The notes under the pieces are model-generated. The model searched no databases. It saw nothing but the letters and a program-made list of their open reading frames with translations, and was not told where the DNA came from. The translations under genes were made by a program, and so were the position numbers. From Chitinophagaceae bacterium (lineage in GTDB: Bacteria; Bacteroidota; Bacteroidia; Chitinophagales; Chitinophagaceae), in assembly GCA_947379895.1 (NCBI GenBank), contig CANCPA010000004.1, positions 1-64,000 on the forward strand: a stretch of 64,000 nucleotides of DNA. The letters are read 5' to 3'. Positions within the stretch are counted from its first letter, which is position 1. Each line of letters starts with the position of its first letter. Of the stretch, positions 1 to 6,870 are shown in pieces.

Positions 1-1480
1 AAACCTCTTTTAGTTTCAAAGCACCTTCTAATGCCACGGGGAAGTTGTATCCACGACCTAAGAAAAGGAAATCGGTTGCACCCTTATATTTTTCTGCGAT
101 ACGTTGAATATTAGTCGTATCCTTCAATATCTCTCTTACTTTTTCTGGAGTCGCCTCTAACTCTTTAATCAATTCCATATAACGGGATTCAGTAATTGTT
201 CCTTTTGCGTATGCAATTTTCAAGGCAATCATGCTTAAAACAGCTAATTGCCCCGTGAAAGCCTTTGTACTTGCGACCCCAATTTCTGGACCACTATGTG
301 TATAGGCACCTGCATTACTCAAACGGGCAATACTACTTCCCACTGAATTTACCACACCAAATATAAAAGCTCCTTTTTCCTTCGCATTTTCCAAGGCAAC
401 CAACGTGTCTGCTGTTTCACCACTTTGAGAAATTGCAATAATCACATCTCCCTTGTTAATTACAGGATTACGATACCTAAATTCACTCGCATATTCTACC
501 TCTACAGGAATACGGCAAAGTTCTTCAATCAGATATTCTGCTACCAATCCAGCATGCCAACTAGTACCACATGCCACCATCACAATGCGTTGTGCATTCT
601 TTAATATCTCAATATTGTTTTCGACACCGCTCAGGTTAATTTGACCACTATGCGCTATTAAACGACCACGCAAACAATCGAAAATTGTGTCGGGTTGTTC
701 GTGAATTTCTTTTAGCATGAAATGTTCATAACCACCTTTTTCAATAGCAGCTAATTCCATATCAAGTTTTGTGATGAAGGGAGTTTGCTTTTCATTACCC
801 AAATTCTTCAATATCAATTCGTCGGCCTTTACAATCGCAATCTCATAATCATTTACATACACCACTTCCTTGGTATATTCAATAATAGGAGAGGCGTCAC
901 TTGCTAAAAAGTGTTCCCCTTTTCCAATTCCTATTACAAGAGGACTACCCTTACGTGCTGCTATAATAGTTTCAGGGTCTTCTTGATCAATCAATAATAT
1001 ACAGTAGGCACCTACTATACGTTTCAGCGCTATTCGAAGAGCTGCCTCGAGAGTACAATTATTGTTTTTTTTGATGTCTTCAATGAAATTCAACAATACT
1101 TCCGTGTCAGTATCACTTTTAAAGGTGTAACCTTTCTTCAATAAATCATTCTTAATCGGCACATAATTTTCAATAATACCATTATGAATCATCGCAAATT
1201 CGCCACTATTACTTACGTGAGGATGCGCATTTCTGTCGCTAGGTTCTCCGTGTGTAGCCCATCTTGTATGACCGATTCCAATATGAGCGTTAAGGTTTTT
1301 ATCCACTACTTCATCTTCAAGTTCCGATACCTTACCTTTCTTTTTATATACTTTTAGTTTATTATCGTCTATCAATGCCACCCCACTACTATCGTAACCA
1401 CGATATTCTAACCTTTTCAAACCTTTAATGATAACCGGATATGCCTGTCTGTGACCAATGTAACCTACTATTCCACACAT
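1..1480 (-). CDS. glmS: Glutamine--fructose-6-phosphate aminotransferase (isomerizing), 3' end cut by window edge
   Basis: This enzyme converts fructose-6-phosphate and glutamine to glucosamine-6-phosphate, the entry step to peptidoglycan and LPS amino sugars, in the cytoplasm. Read on the minus strand, translation begins MCGIVGYIG, so Cys2 is the N-terminal nucleophile of the class II glutaminase domain. The reading frame stays open to base 1. At the edge it reads LGRGYNFPVALEGAL, which is the second SIS sugar-isomerase domain. About 493 of roughly 610 residues are present; the missing part is the C-terminus, outside the window, so this is truncation by the window and not decay. The ORF track omits it because no stop lies inside. 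It is transcribed divergently from the GNAT gene, about 80 bp away. No glmS ribozyme is expected or seen. Confidence 0.96.
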   Translation of the reverse strand, partial: MCGIVGYIGHRQAYPVIIKGLKRLEYRGYDSSGVALIDDNKLKVYKKKGKVSELEDEVVDKNLNAHIGIGHTRWATHGEPSDRNAHPHVSNSGEFAMIHNGIIENYVPIKNDLLKKGYTFKSDTDTEVLLNFIEDIKKNNNCTLEAALRIALKRIVGAYCILLIDQEDPETIIAARKGSPLVIGIGKGEHFLASDASPIIEYTKEVVYVNDYEIAIVKADELILKNLGNEKQTPFITKLDMELAAIEKGGYEHFMLKEIHEQPDTIFDCLRGRLIAHSGQINLSGVENNIEILKNAQRIVMVACGTSWHAGLVAEYLIEELCRIPVEVEYASEFRYRNPVINKGDVIIAISQSGETADTLVALENAKEKGAFIFGVVNSVGSSIARLSNAGAYTHSGPEIGVASTKAFTGQLAVLSMIALKIAYAKGTITESRYMELIKELEATPEKVREILKDTTNIQRIAEKYKGATDFLFLGRGYNFPVALEGALKLKEV

Positions 1481-1541
1481 AGAATTTATTATTTTATTTA
1501 TTGTATATTAAAAATTCATCAAAATCAGTATTTTGCGGCTA

Positions 1542-1549
1542 CAAAAATA
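1542..1549 (-). promoter_or_regulatory. -7 element for glmS
   Basis: On the minus strand this reads TATTTTTG, matching the Bacteroidota housekeeping -7 consensus TAnnTTTG. It lies about 60 bp upstream of the glmS start. Assignment is by motif only. Confidence 0.5.
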
Positions 1550-1558
1550 AGAAACGAC

Positions 1559-2167
1559 ATGCTTTCGCCCTTCGATTGTAACTATAATTATGTACTCGAA
1601 AATGAACGAGTCCGTTTGGAACCGCTAAATGGCAATAATAGTACCCAATTATTACATTTCGCAATAAATGAACCAAATATTTGGACTTTTAGCCTAATTC
1701 CCATGTCGGGAGAAAGAAATTTTAAGAAATATATTGCAGATGCAATCTTTTGTAAGGAACATGGTACATGTTATCCTTTTCTGGTTTTTGATAAAAAATC
1801 ACAGGAATATGCAGGAAGTACTCGTTTTTATGATATTCAGCTAAATAATAAATCCCTATTGATTGGCTCAACATGGTATGGGGCAAAATTTCAGGGAACT
1901 GGACTCAATAAAAATTGTAAATTCCTGTTGTTAGACTTTGCCTTTGAATTGATGGGGATTGAGCGGGTAGAATTTAGGGCAGATAAAAATAATGAACGGA
2001 GTATTGCTGCGATGAAGAGTATTGGCTGTACAGTAGAGGGAATACTTCGGAGCAATGTGCCAAATTCTACAGGCGGAAGGAGGGATAGTATTGTGTTGTC
2101 AATCATCAAGGGGGAGTGGGAAACGCATGTAAAAGAAGAGTTGAAAAGTAAAATAGCCCATTTGTAA
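1559..2167 (+). CDS. GNAT-family N-acetyltransferase (RimJ/RimL type)
   Basis: A 202-residue acetyl-CoA-dependent N-acetyltransferase of the RimJ/RimL-like group. The substrate cannot be told from sequence. The N-terminus (ENERVRLEPL) is the usual first strand of this family. The middle segment GSTWYGAKFQGTG is the acetyl-CoA pyrophosphate-binding loop region, and VEFRADKNNERSIAAMKSIGC is the typical C-terminal strand and helix. The ORF track begins at 1451, inside glmS on the other strand. I moved the start to the ATG at 1559 because the longer form would overlap the glmS coding region and its promoter, and because a TATTTTG -7-like element ends at 1535. It is divergent from glmS and has no obvious operon partner. 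Confidence 0.85.
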   Translation: MLSPFDCNYNYVLENERVRLEPLNGNNSTQLLHFAINEPNIWTFSLIPMSGERNFKKYIADAIFCKEHGTCYPFLVFDKKSQEYAGSTRFYDIQLNNKSLLIGSTWYGAKFQGTGLNKNCKFLLLDFAFELMGIERVEFRADKNNERSIAAMKSIGCTVEGILRSNVPNSTGGRRDSIVLSIIKGEWETHVKEELKSKIAHL

Positions 2168-2319
2168 ATTTTTGACTGGTCAAAACTGAGAAAAGGTTTT
2201 TAGCTAGTATTGATAAATCAAGAATTTATTTGGGTGATTAAAATTGAAAAGCTGAATGTTATTTGATATCAAATACATACTTTTCGCTAACTAATTGATA
2301 TTCTTTATTATTTTATTTG

Positions 2320-2327
2320 TATATTTG
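2320..2327 (+). promoter_or_regulatory. -7 element for plsY
   Basis: TATATTTG, a perfect TAnnTTTG match, 27 bp before the plsY ATG. Confidence 0.6.
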
Positions 2328-2353
2328 TATTTAACTCATAACTGACTTAAATA

Positions 2354-3013
2354 ATGACGGAGGTATTATTGACTATTTTTTCTTACCTAATTGGTTCTGT
2401 TCCCACTTCAGTTTGGGTTAGCAGATACTTTTTCGATATCGATATTCGCGAATACGGAAGTGGGAATGCTGGTGCAACAAATACTTATAGGGTACTTGGT
2501 AAGAAATGGGGAACATTCGTGATGATTGTTGATATGTTAAAAGGAATTATTGGGACATCATTATACATTTTCATCCCTTATTATGTTACTCACGAAGCTG
2601 CTAGAACAAATTTTATGATTGGTTTAGGGCTTTCGGCTGTTGCAGGACATATCTTTCCAATTTGGGCAAATTTTAGAGGCGGTAAAGGGGTGGCAACTCT
2701 TTTTGGAATGGCTGTTGCTATACAACCTATTGTTGCATTGTGTTGTGTAGGTGTTTTTTTGGCGGTTCTCTATTTGACTCGATTTGTTTCGTTGAGTTCT
2801 ATTTTGGCGGGTGTTTCATTTATGGTCTTTATTTTGTTTATTTTTAATGAACATGAACAATTATACAGAATATTCGCTGTTCTCGTTGCCGCAATGATAG
2901 TATTAACTCACCAAAAAAATATTTCAAGGATATTGAAAGGTACAGAGAGTAAGGTTCCAATATTTAAATATAGAGACAAGCGTAAACAGCGGCGAATTGA
3001 TGAAAACAATTAA
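2354..3013 (+). CDS. plsY: Acyl-phosphate:glycerol-3-phosphate acyltransferase PlsY
   Basis: An inner-membrane enzyme that transfers acyl groups from acyl-phosphate to glycerol-3-phosphate, the first committed step of phospholipid synthesis. It has 219 residues, usual for the family. The signature loops are visible: GSGNAGATNTYR near residue 37 (glycerol-3-phosphate/phosphate loop) and RGGKGVAT near residue 111. Hydrophobic segments between them fit the expected multi-pass topology (SYLIGSVPTSVWV at the N-terminus, then four or more later segments). It has its own TATATTTG promoter. The next gene has a separate promoter, so it is probably monocistronic. It complements PlsC at 32.7 kb, which adds the second acyl chain. 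Confidence 0.95.
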   Translation: MTEVLLTIFSYLIGSVPTSVWVSRYFFDIDIREYGSGNAGATNTYRVLGKKWGTFVMIVDMLKGIIGTSLYIFIPYYVTHEAARTNFMIGLGLSAVAGHIFPIWANFRGGKGVATLFGMAVAIQPIVALCCVGVFLAVLYLTRFVSLSSILAGVSFMVFILFIFNEHEQLYRIFAVLVAAMIVLTHQKNISRILKGTESKVPIFKYRDKRKQRRIDENN

Positions 3014-3190
3014 ACATTTTCATTTATCATAATACAAGAACGTTTCGTTTTATTGTTATTTTTTTACTTCAATTACCTTAGAAAATCAATATTTCGTAGC
3101 ATAAGTGACCTAAAAGATAGACTGTAAGCCAAAATTGTTGTTAAAATTAAAGTTTATTTAATTTTAATTCATATTTACAATTACATTTTT

Positions 3191-3198
3191 TATCTTTG
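3191..3198 (+). promoter_or_regulatory. -7 element for the DUF3052/YdeI gene
   Basis: TATCTTTG matches TAnnTTTG. It decides the start: the ORF-track start at 3196 lies inside this element, so translation must begin downstream, at 3238. Confidence 0.65.
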
Positions 3199-3237
3199 CG
3201 CCTTATTTTACATCACCTAATACAAAAATATTTAGGC

Positions 3238-3921
3238 ATGTCAACCAGTTTATTTGAAAGTTTAGAGTTAAAAGATGAACGCTCACTGTTAATTCAGGGC
3301 ATTCCATCTTCGATTGAAAAGCAGTTTGTCAAGCTGTCTTACGCTAAGAACGTAACCCCACTCCTTAAGTCTAAAAAAATTGATTTCGCGTTAATCTTCG
3401 CTGTCAATCAGAATCAGCTTAATAACATTTTAAGGGAAGTCTTTTCGGCAATTCATGTTAATACTAAGTTATGGATCGCTTATCCAAAACAAACAAGTAA
3501 AATTGTAAGTGATTTAAATAGGCAATGCAGTTGGGACATGTTGATACAGAGTGGTTTTGAGAACGTTAACCTAGTCTCTATTGATAATGTGTGGAATGCA
3601 ATTCGTTTCCAAAAAACGGGTGATCAGGAATTGCCTGTTCCTGAAAAGAAAAAAGCGATTGTAGTAGAAACAAAAGAGGCAACTCATGTTGCACCGACTG
3701 TAGAATTTGACAAGAATTTAGTTGTTCCCCCTGTAGAACTTGAGAAGATTTTCAAGAAGCATAAAGAGGCAAAGGAATTTTTTACCTCACTTTCTGTGAC
3801 AAATCAAAACGAGTATGTAACTTGGATTCAGGGCGCAAAAAGGGAAGAAACGAAGCAAAGAAGATTGGATTCTGTATTAGAGAAATTAACAGCAGGAAAG
3901 AAATCTCCTTCGGAAAAATAA
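3238..3921 (+). CDS. DUF3052-like protein with C-terminal YdeI/OmpD-associated domain
   Basis: A predicted cytoplasmic protein of 227 residues with two parts. The N-terminal ~140 residues (AYPKQTSKIVSDLN, then SIDNVWNAIRF) resemble DUF3052. The C-terminal ~60 residues (KEAKEFFTSLSVTNQNEYVTWIQGAK followed by RRLDSVLEKL) match the YdeI/OmpD-associated (OmdA) domain, which ends in a basic helix. No enzymatic function is established for this architecture that I know of. The start at 3238 is preferred because the -7 element at 3191-3198 overlaps the upstream ATG. A strong hairpin terminator follows directly, so it is a single-gene transcript. Confidence 0.8.
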   Translation: MSTSLFESLELKDERSLLIQGIPSSIEKQFVKLSYAKNVTPLLKSKKIDFALIFAVNQNQLNNILREVFSAIHVNTKLWIAYPKQTSKIVSDLNRQCSWDMLIQSGFENVNLVSIDNVWNAIRFQKTGDQELPVPEKKKAIVVETKEATHVAPTVEFDKNLVVPPVELEKIFKKHKEAKEFFTSLSVTNQNEYVTWIQGAKREETKQRRLDSVLEKLTAGKKSPSEK

Positions 3922-3936
3922 TAATTTAGATAAAAT

Positions 3937-3979
3937 AAAAAGAAAAGACATCAGGATTAACCTGATGTCTTTTCTTTTT
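3937..3979 (+). terminator. Intrinsic terminator after the DUF3052/YdeI gene
   Basis: A perfect 19-bp stem (core AAAAGACATCAGG paired with CCTGATGTCTTTT) with a 5-nt loop and T-rich 3' side. It could act in both directions. Confidence 0.85.
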
Positions 3980-4059
3980 TATACCATTCTCTTTAAGTTT
4001 TGCTTTCAAGCAGTTGGCAAAAGTTTATAAAACATTCAGCAAACACAATTTCATTACTC

Positions 4060-4409
4060 TTATACAAAGTTTACCGTACTCACCTTGCGATTTGTAGTTT
4101 GAACCCTAAAATGATAAACACCCTTTATAAAATCACCTACTGAATGTGTAAGATTTGTAGCATTTTTAGGCTCATCACATTTACTACTTTACCCATGTTG
4201 TCTACTACCTACACAATATTAATATTTCTTTCTTTTACTATTAATCGTTTACTTACTGTGTATGGGTAAATTTTCAGGTTGTCTGATACGGATGTGGTAA
4301 TTGGATTACCCAGCTTGACTCTTCCAATAGTATTAAAATTGCCATCAAAAGCAAGAATACTAGTAATATCGGGAGACTGTTTTGCTAACACTAATAAAGT
4401 ATTGAAAAT
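4060..4409 (-). pseudogene. Decayed C-terminus of a T9SS-sorted secreted protein
   Basis: On the minus strand, the fragment from 4409 reads IFNTLLVLAKQSPDITSILAFD, continues to LKIYPYTVSKRLIVKERNINIV, then hits TAG. After the stop it continues as VVDNMGKVVNV. A frameshift near 4170 moves to NLTHSVGDFIKGVYHFRVQ and TTNRKVSTVNFV, ending in TAA at 4060-4062. This is the pattern of a type A T9SS C-terminal sorting domain: an IYPNP-like strand, then LxKGVYxxxVxT, then a short basic C-terminus. One stop codon and one frameshift break it. An in-frame TAG also lies directly upstream (4410-4412), so the cargo part of the protein is gone. Inference: relic of a secreted or surface protein gene. The ORF track shows only 4209..4391. 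Confidence 0.7.
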
Positions 4410-4617
4410 CTAAAATATAAATTTTTCTATCCAAGAGATTTCGCCTTCGTTCAAATGATGGGAAAGGCTTTAACTAAGGAGATATTATGTTTTGTAAGTA
4501 TGAATGTGTGAAAGAGGATTAGATTACGACGATTCATTGTATTAATAGGTGAAGAGTTCGTTATAATTTGTACAATCATGATTAATCACTACTAATCACA
4601 AATCAAGCATTATCTCT

Positions 4618-4625
4618 TACATTTG
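4618..4625 (+). promoter_or_regulatory. -7 element for the toxin-antitoxin pair
   Basis: TACATTTG, a TAnnTTTG match, 16 bp before the antitoxin ATG. Confidence 0.5.
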
Positions 4626-4641
4626 TAAAAACACAAATAAC

Positions 4642-4872
4642 ATGTACACTACAGTAAGAGGCATATACGAAAACGGACAAATTTCACTTTATGAACAACC
4701 GCCTATCGAATCGCCCACAGAAGTATTAGTTACTTTCACAACAGAAATTCCAGCAACTACTGAGATTAAACCCAAAAAAGAAAGAAAGGGTGGGTGGGGT
4801 AAAGATTATATTCTTTATGTTGCCCCCGACTTTGACGACCCTATTGATGACCATTTTGATGTATTCAAATAA
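4642..4872 (+). CDS. Antitoxin of a VapBC-like pair
   Basis: A 76-residue protein. The N-terminus (TVRGIYENGQISLYEQPP) is typical of short antitoxins of the AF2212/DUF2281 type that partner PIN-domain toxins. The acidic C-terminus (DFDDPIDDHFDVFK) fits a toxin-neutralising tail. Its stop codon TAA shares one base with the ATG of the downstream toxin frame at 4872, the translational coupling usual for such pairs. The downstream toxin is frameshifted, so the antitoxin may now act alone or be neutral baggage. Confidence 0.75.
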   Translation: MYTTVRGIYENGQISLYEQPPIESPTEVLVTFTTEIPATTEIKPKKERKGGWGKDYILYVAPDFDDPIDDHFDVFK

Positions 4873-5266
4873 TGAAACTGCTACTTGACACCCACGTTCT
4901 TTTATGGCTTGGCAAAAGCATGGATTTACTTCCATTAGCCACTGTTGCAATGATAAAGAACCCTAAAAATGACATCTTTGTAAGTTTGTGTCATTTTATG
5001 AAATAGCTATCAAACAAAACATTGACAAATTGATTATTGATAAATCAGTGTTACAATTTTACATGGACACTCTTGCCGACAATATTAAATTACTACCTAT
5101 TGCAACAACTTATCTTGCATCATTAAGTAGTTTACCAATCATGCCTAACCACAAAGACCCTTTTGATAGATTGATTATTGCTACTGCCATAACAGACAAC
5201 TTGATTATCGTAAGTATTGATAGTAAATTTGAATTATACAAGGAACTTGTAACAATAATTTGGTAA
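4872..5266 (+). pseudogene. PIN-domain toxin (VapC-like), frameshifted
   Basis: The first frame starts at ATG 4872 with MKLLLDTHVLLWL, the canonical PIN N-terminus carrying the first catalytic Asp, and stops at TAG 5004-5006. The ORF at 4988..5266 in a different frame continues the same domain: SFYEIAIKQNIDKL (catalytic Glu), DPFDRLIIATAI (third acidic residue) and VSIDSKFELY (fourth). Joining the frames around 4986-4990 (FVSL-SFYEIA) needs a single-base change. All four acidic residues survive, so apart from the lost base the domain of about 130 residues looks intact. The alternatives are a sequencing error or a programmed shift. No standard slippery heptamer is visible. Confidence 0.8.
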
Positions 5267-5672
5267 ATTTTTACTTCTACTTCCTCCACCGTCTTCCCAT
5301 AGTTTCGACGAAAGGAGACGCCTTATCAAAAAAGAGCTTACTTGACTTGTCCTAAAATAAATTAGCGCTTCAAAAAATAAATCAAGCATATTAAAAATAA
5401 ATGATTGCCATTCCAATAGAATCGCTAATATTTGCCTCGAAAAGCAGGATAGTTACAAAAAAACTACCTCTTTTAGCTTGCGACATACGATTAGCACAAT
5501 CATTTTTACCTACAGCTTAAAATATCAGGGCTGCGGTGACAAACTTTCTTCTTACTATTTATTGTTTCAAACGGCATCTTAGTGCTTTGGAAACTGTTTC
5601 CAGAGAAATCTCACTAATTAAATTGCTTTTGTATCTAGAAATTTTATAATTACATCAAAAAATTATGTATTT
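5267..5672. other. Intergenic stretch without recognisable content
   Basis: About 400 bp between the toxin remnant and the first repeat array. Only short ORFs are present (for example 5234..5416 on the minus strand), with no recognisable domain, hairpin or promoter. It may be further decayed accessory DNA. Confidence 0.4.
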
Positions 5673-5861
5673 ATATCTAGAGTTGATGCAGTTGCCACTA
5701 GAGTTAATTAGTATAACTCTAGTGTTTGTTCTCGTACCTCTAGTGTTAGTTCTTGCACCTCTAGTGTTATCTAACCTAACACTAGAGGTTACTCACTTAA
5801 CTCTAGTGTTAACTCTCCTGACTCTAGTGTTTATACGATTAACTCTAGAGTTAATTCAAAT
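5673..5861. repeat. 21-bp-period array 1 (core AACWCTAGWGTT), 9 units
   Basis: CTAG occurs at 5677, 5698, 5719, 5740, 5761, 5782, 5803, 5824 and 5845, spaced exactly 21 bp with no exception. Around each CTAG the consensus is AACWCTAGWGTT, a 12-bp palindrome. The remaining 9 bp of each unit vary freely. Units occur in both symmetric variants (CTAGAGTT and CTAGTGTT). Because 21 is a multiple of three, the array leaves an ORF open (5665..5895) encoding a Leu/Thr/Val heptad string, which I regard as spurious. It lies about 110 bp upstream of the 222-residue gene at 5974. See arrays 2-4. Confidence 0.9.
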
Positions 5862-5973
5862 ATTCCCTCTTGAGTACTGGGAAATTAGGTTGTAATTGGT
5901 GTGTAAATGGATACACTTTTTACATTTTTGACTATTATTAGAAAAAATATTTATTAAAAAAAATGAAATTATC

Positions 5974-6642
5974 ATGTCAAAGAAAAAAAGTTGGGTTCCA
6001 CTAGGAATCTTAGTGTTTTTTGGTTTTAGCAACATTTTTGTTGCAAATGCAGTTGCAAATCAATTGGATTGGAAATTAGTCACAGGTAATGTCACTACGT
6101 TAGTGGCCTTGCAAAAGATTTATCTTGACTTTTACAAGATATCTTCCGACATTAAAAATTGTTCACCTTTAGACGCTCAAAATACAAGGGTGGCGCGAAA
6201 AAATTTCATGAAAGCCCTAAGGACTATGGGTATTCAAGAAATGAAGTTTAATGATAACATGAACGATGCAGAACGCACCTCATGTGGAGTAGTCAACAAT
6301 AGTAGTTCAAGAACTCAAGCAGTTATTGCGAATGTGGGTCCGGGTGTAAATGAAAAGGCATTAGGAGATTTGAATTTGAAGATTACATTCATTGCTCCAC
6401 AAGCCGCAACAGTACCTGAGAGTCAGGAAGCGATAAGCACTAAGTTTGGCTTTTATGCTGTAGGAGACCCAATTCCTACAGAAGCTGATTGTTTGTTGAA
6501 TGTGGTGTTGAACACAAAGTCTGGTGTTGTTGTTTTTGACGCTTCAAAAAAAGGAAAACTATTTGTAGGATATGCCCGGTATATAAACACGCGTAAGCAA
6601 TTAGGCACTGCTGCAACTACATTTTATGGTGTTGTTGCATAG
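5974..6642 (+). CDS. Uncharacterised protein with N-terminal signal or anchor segment
   Basis: 222 residues. I do not recognise a family. The N-terminus has lysines followed by a hydrophobic segment (VPLGILVFFGFSNIFVANAVA), which could be a signal peptide with an A-x-A-like end or a membrane anchor, so the rest would be outside the cytoplasm. The body has three cysteines, a basic helix-like region (ARKNFMKALRTM) and a C-terminal half rich in beta-type sequence. Upstream lies array 1. Downstream, the stop codon is followed by 7-bp repeats and a terminator. Base composition is like its neighbours. Confidence 0.7.
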   Translation: MSKKKSWVPLGILVFFGFSNIFVANAVANQLDWKLVTGNVTTLVALQKIYLDFYKISSDIKNCSPLDAQNTRVARKNFMKALRTMGIQEMKFNDNMNDAERTSCGVVNNSSSRTQAVIANVGPGVNEKALGDLNLKITFIAPQAATVPESQEAISTKFGFYAVGDPIPTEADCLLNVVLNTKSGVVVFDASKKGKLFVGYARYINTRKQLGTAATTFYGVVA

Positions 6643-6643
6643 A

Positions 6644-6841
6644 GTAATGAGTTTTGAAGTATGAAAAATGAGTTATGAGTCCAGTTGCGTCATTAAAAGC
6701 CCTTGAAGTAAATTCTTCAAGGGCTTTTATTTTCTATCAAAACCAAATCTTTTCCTCTTTCCCTATTTAAACTCCATACCCAATCTCAATATTCATCACT
6801 CATATTTCATCACTCTTAACTAATAACTAACCACTAAACTA
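6644..6841. repeat. Inverted heptad arrays between the 222-aa gene and pheT
   Basis: The left arm starts two bases after the stop codon with 7-bp units GTAATGA, GTTTTGA, AGTATGA, AAAATGA, GTTATGA (6644-6678). The right arm at 6786-6841 has eight 7-bp units of the reverse-complement type (TCAATAT, TCATCAC, TCATATT, TCATCAC, TCTTAAC, TAATAAC, TAACCAC, TAAACTA) and ends at the pheT -7 element. A separate terminator hairpin lies between the arms. Confidence 0.75.
6695..6728 (+). terminator. Intrinsic terminator
   Basis: A perfect 14-bp stem, AAAAGCCCTTGAAG with CTTCAAGGGCTTTT, and a 6-nt loop. It ends the transcript of the 222-residue gene. Confidence 0.85.
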
Positions 6842-6842
6842 A

Positions 6843-6850
6843 TATATTTG
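6843..6850 (+). promoter_or_regulatory. -7 element for pheT
   Basis: TATATTTG, 21 bp before the pheT ATG. Confidence 0.6.
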
Positions 6851-6870
6851 CACCTCAAGAATAGAAAAGA

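Noticed and set aside
1481-1558. glmS ribozyme/riboswitch in the glmS leader
   Set aside because: The leader is under 80 bp and AT-rich without the ribozyme's conserved core, and the glmS ribozyme is known mainly from Firmicutes.
1451-1558. Longer start for the GNAT gene at 1451
   Set aside because: It would overlap the glmS coding sequence and the intergenic promoter. ATG 1559 gives a normal family N-terminus.
5234-5416. Minus-strand ORF of 60 residues
   Set aside because: Low-complexity translation with no family features; it overlaps the toxin remnant.
5665-5895. ORF of 76 residues with Leu/Thr/Val heptad pattern
   Set aside because: It is the translation of the 21-bp array 1; a 21-bp period keeps a frame open by arithmetic. 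No signal, no family and no codon pattern beyond the repeat.
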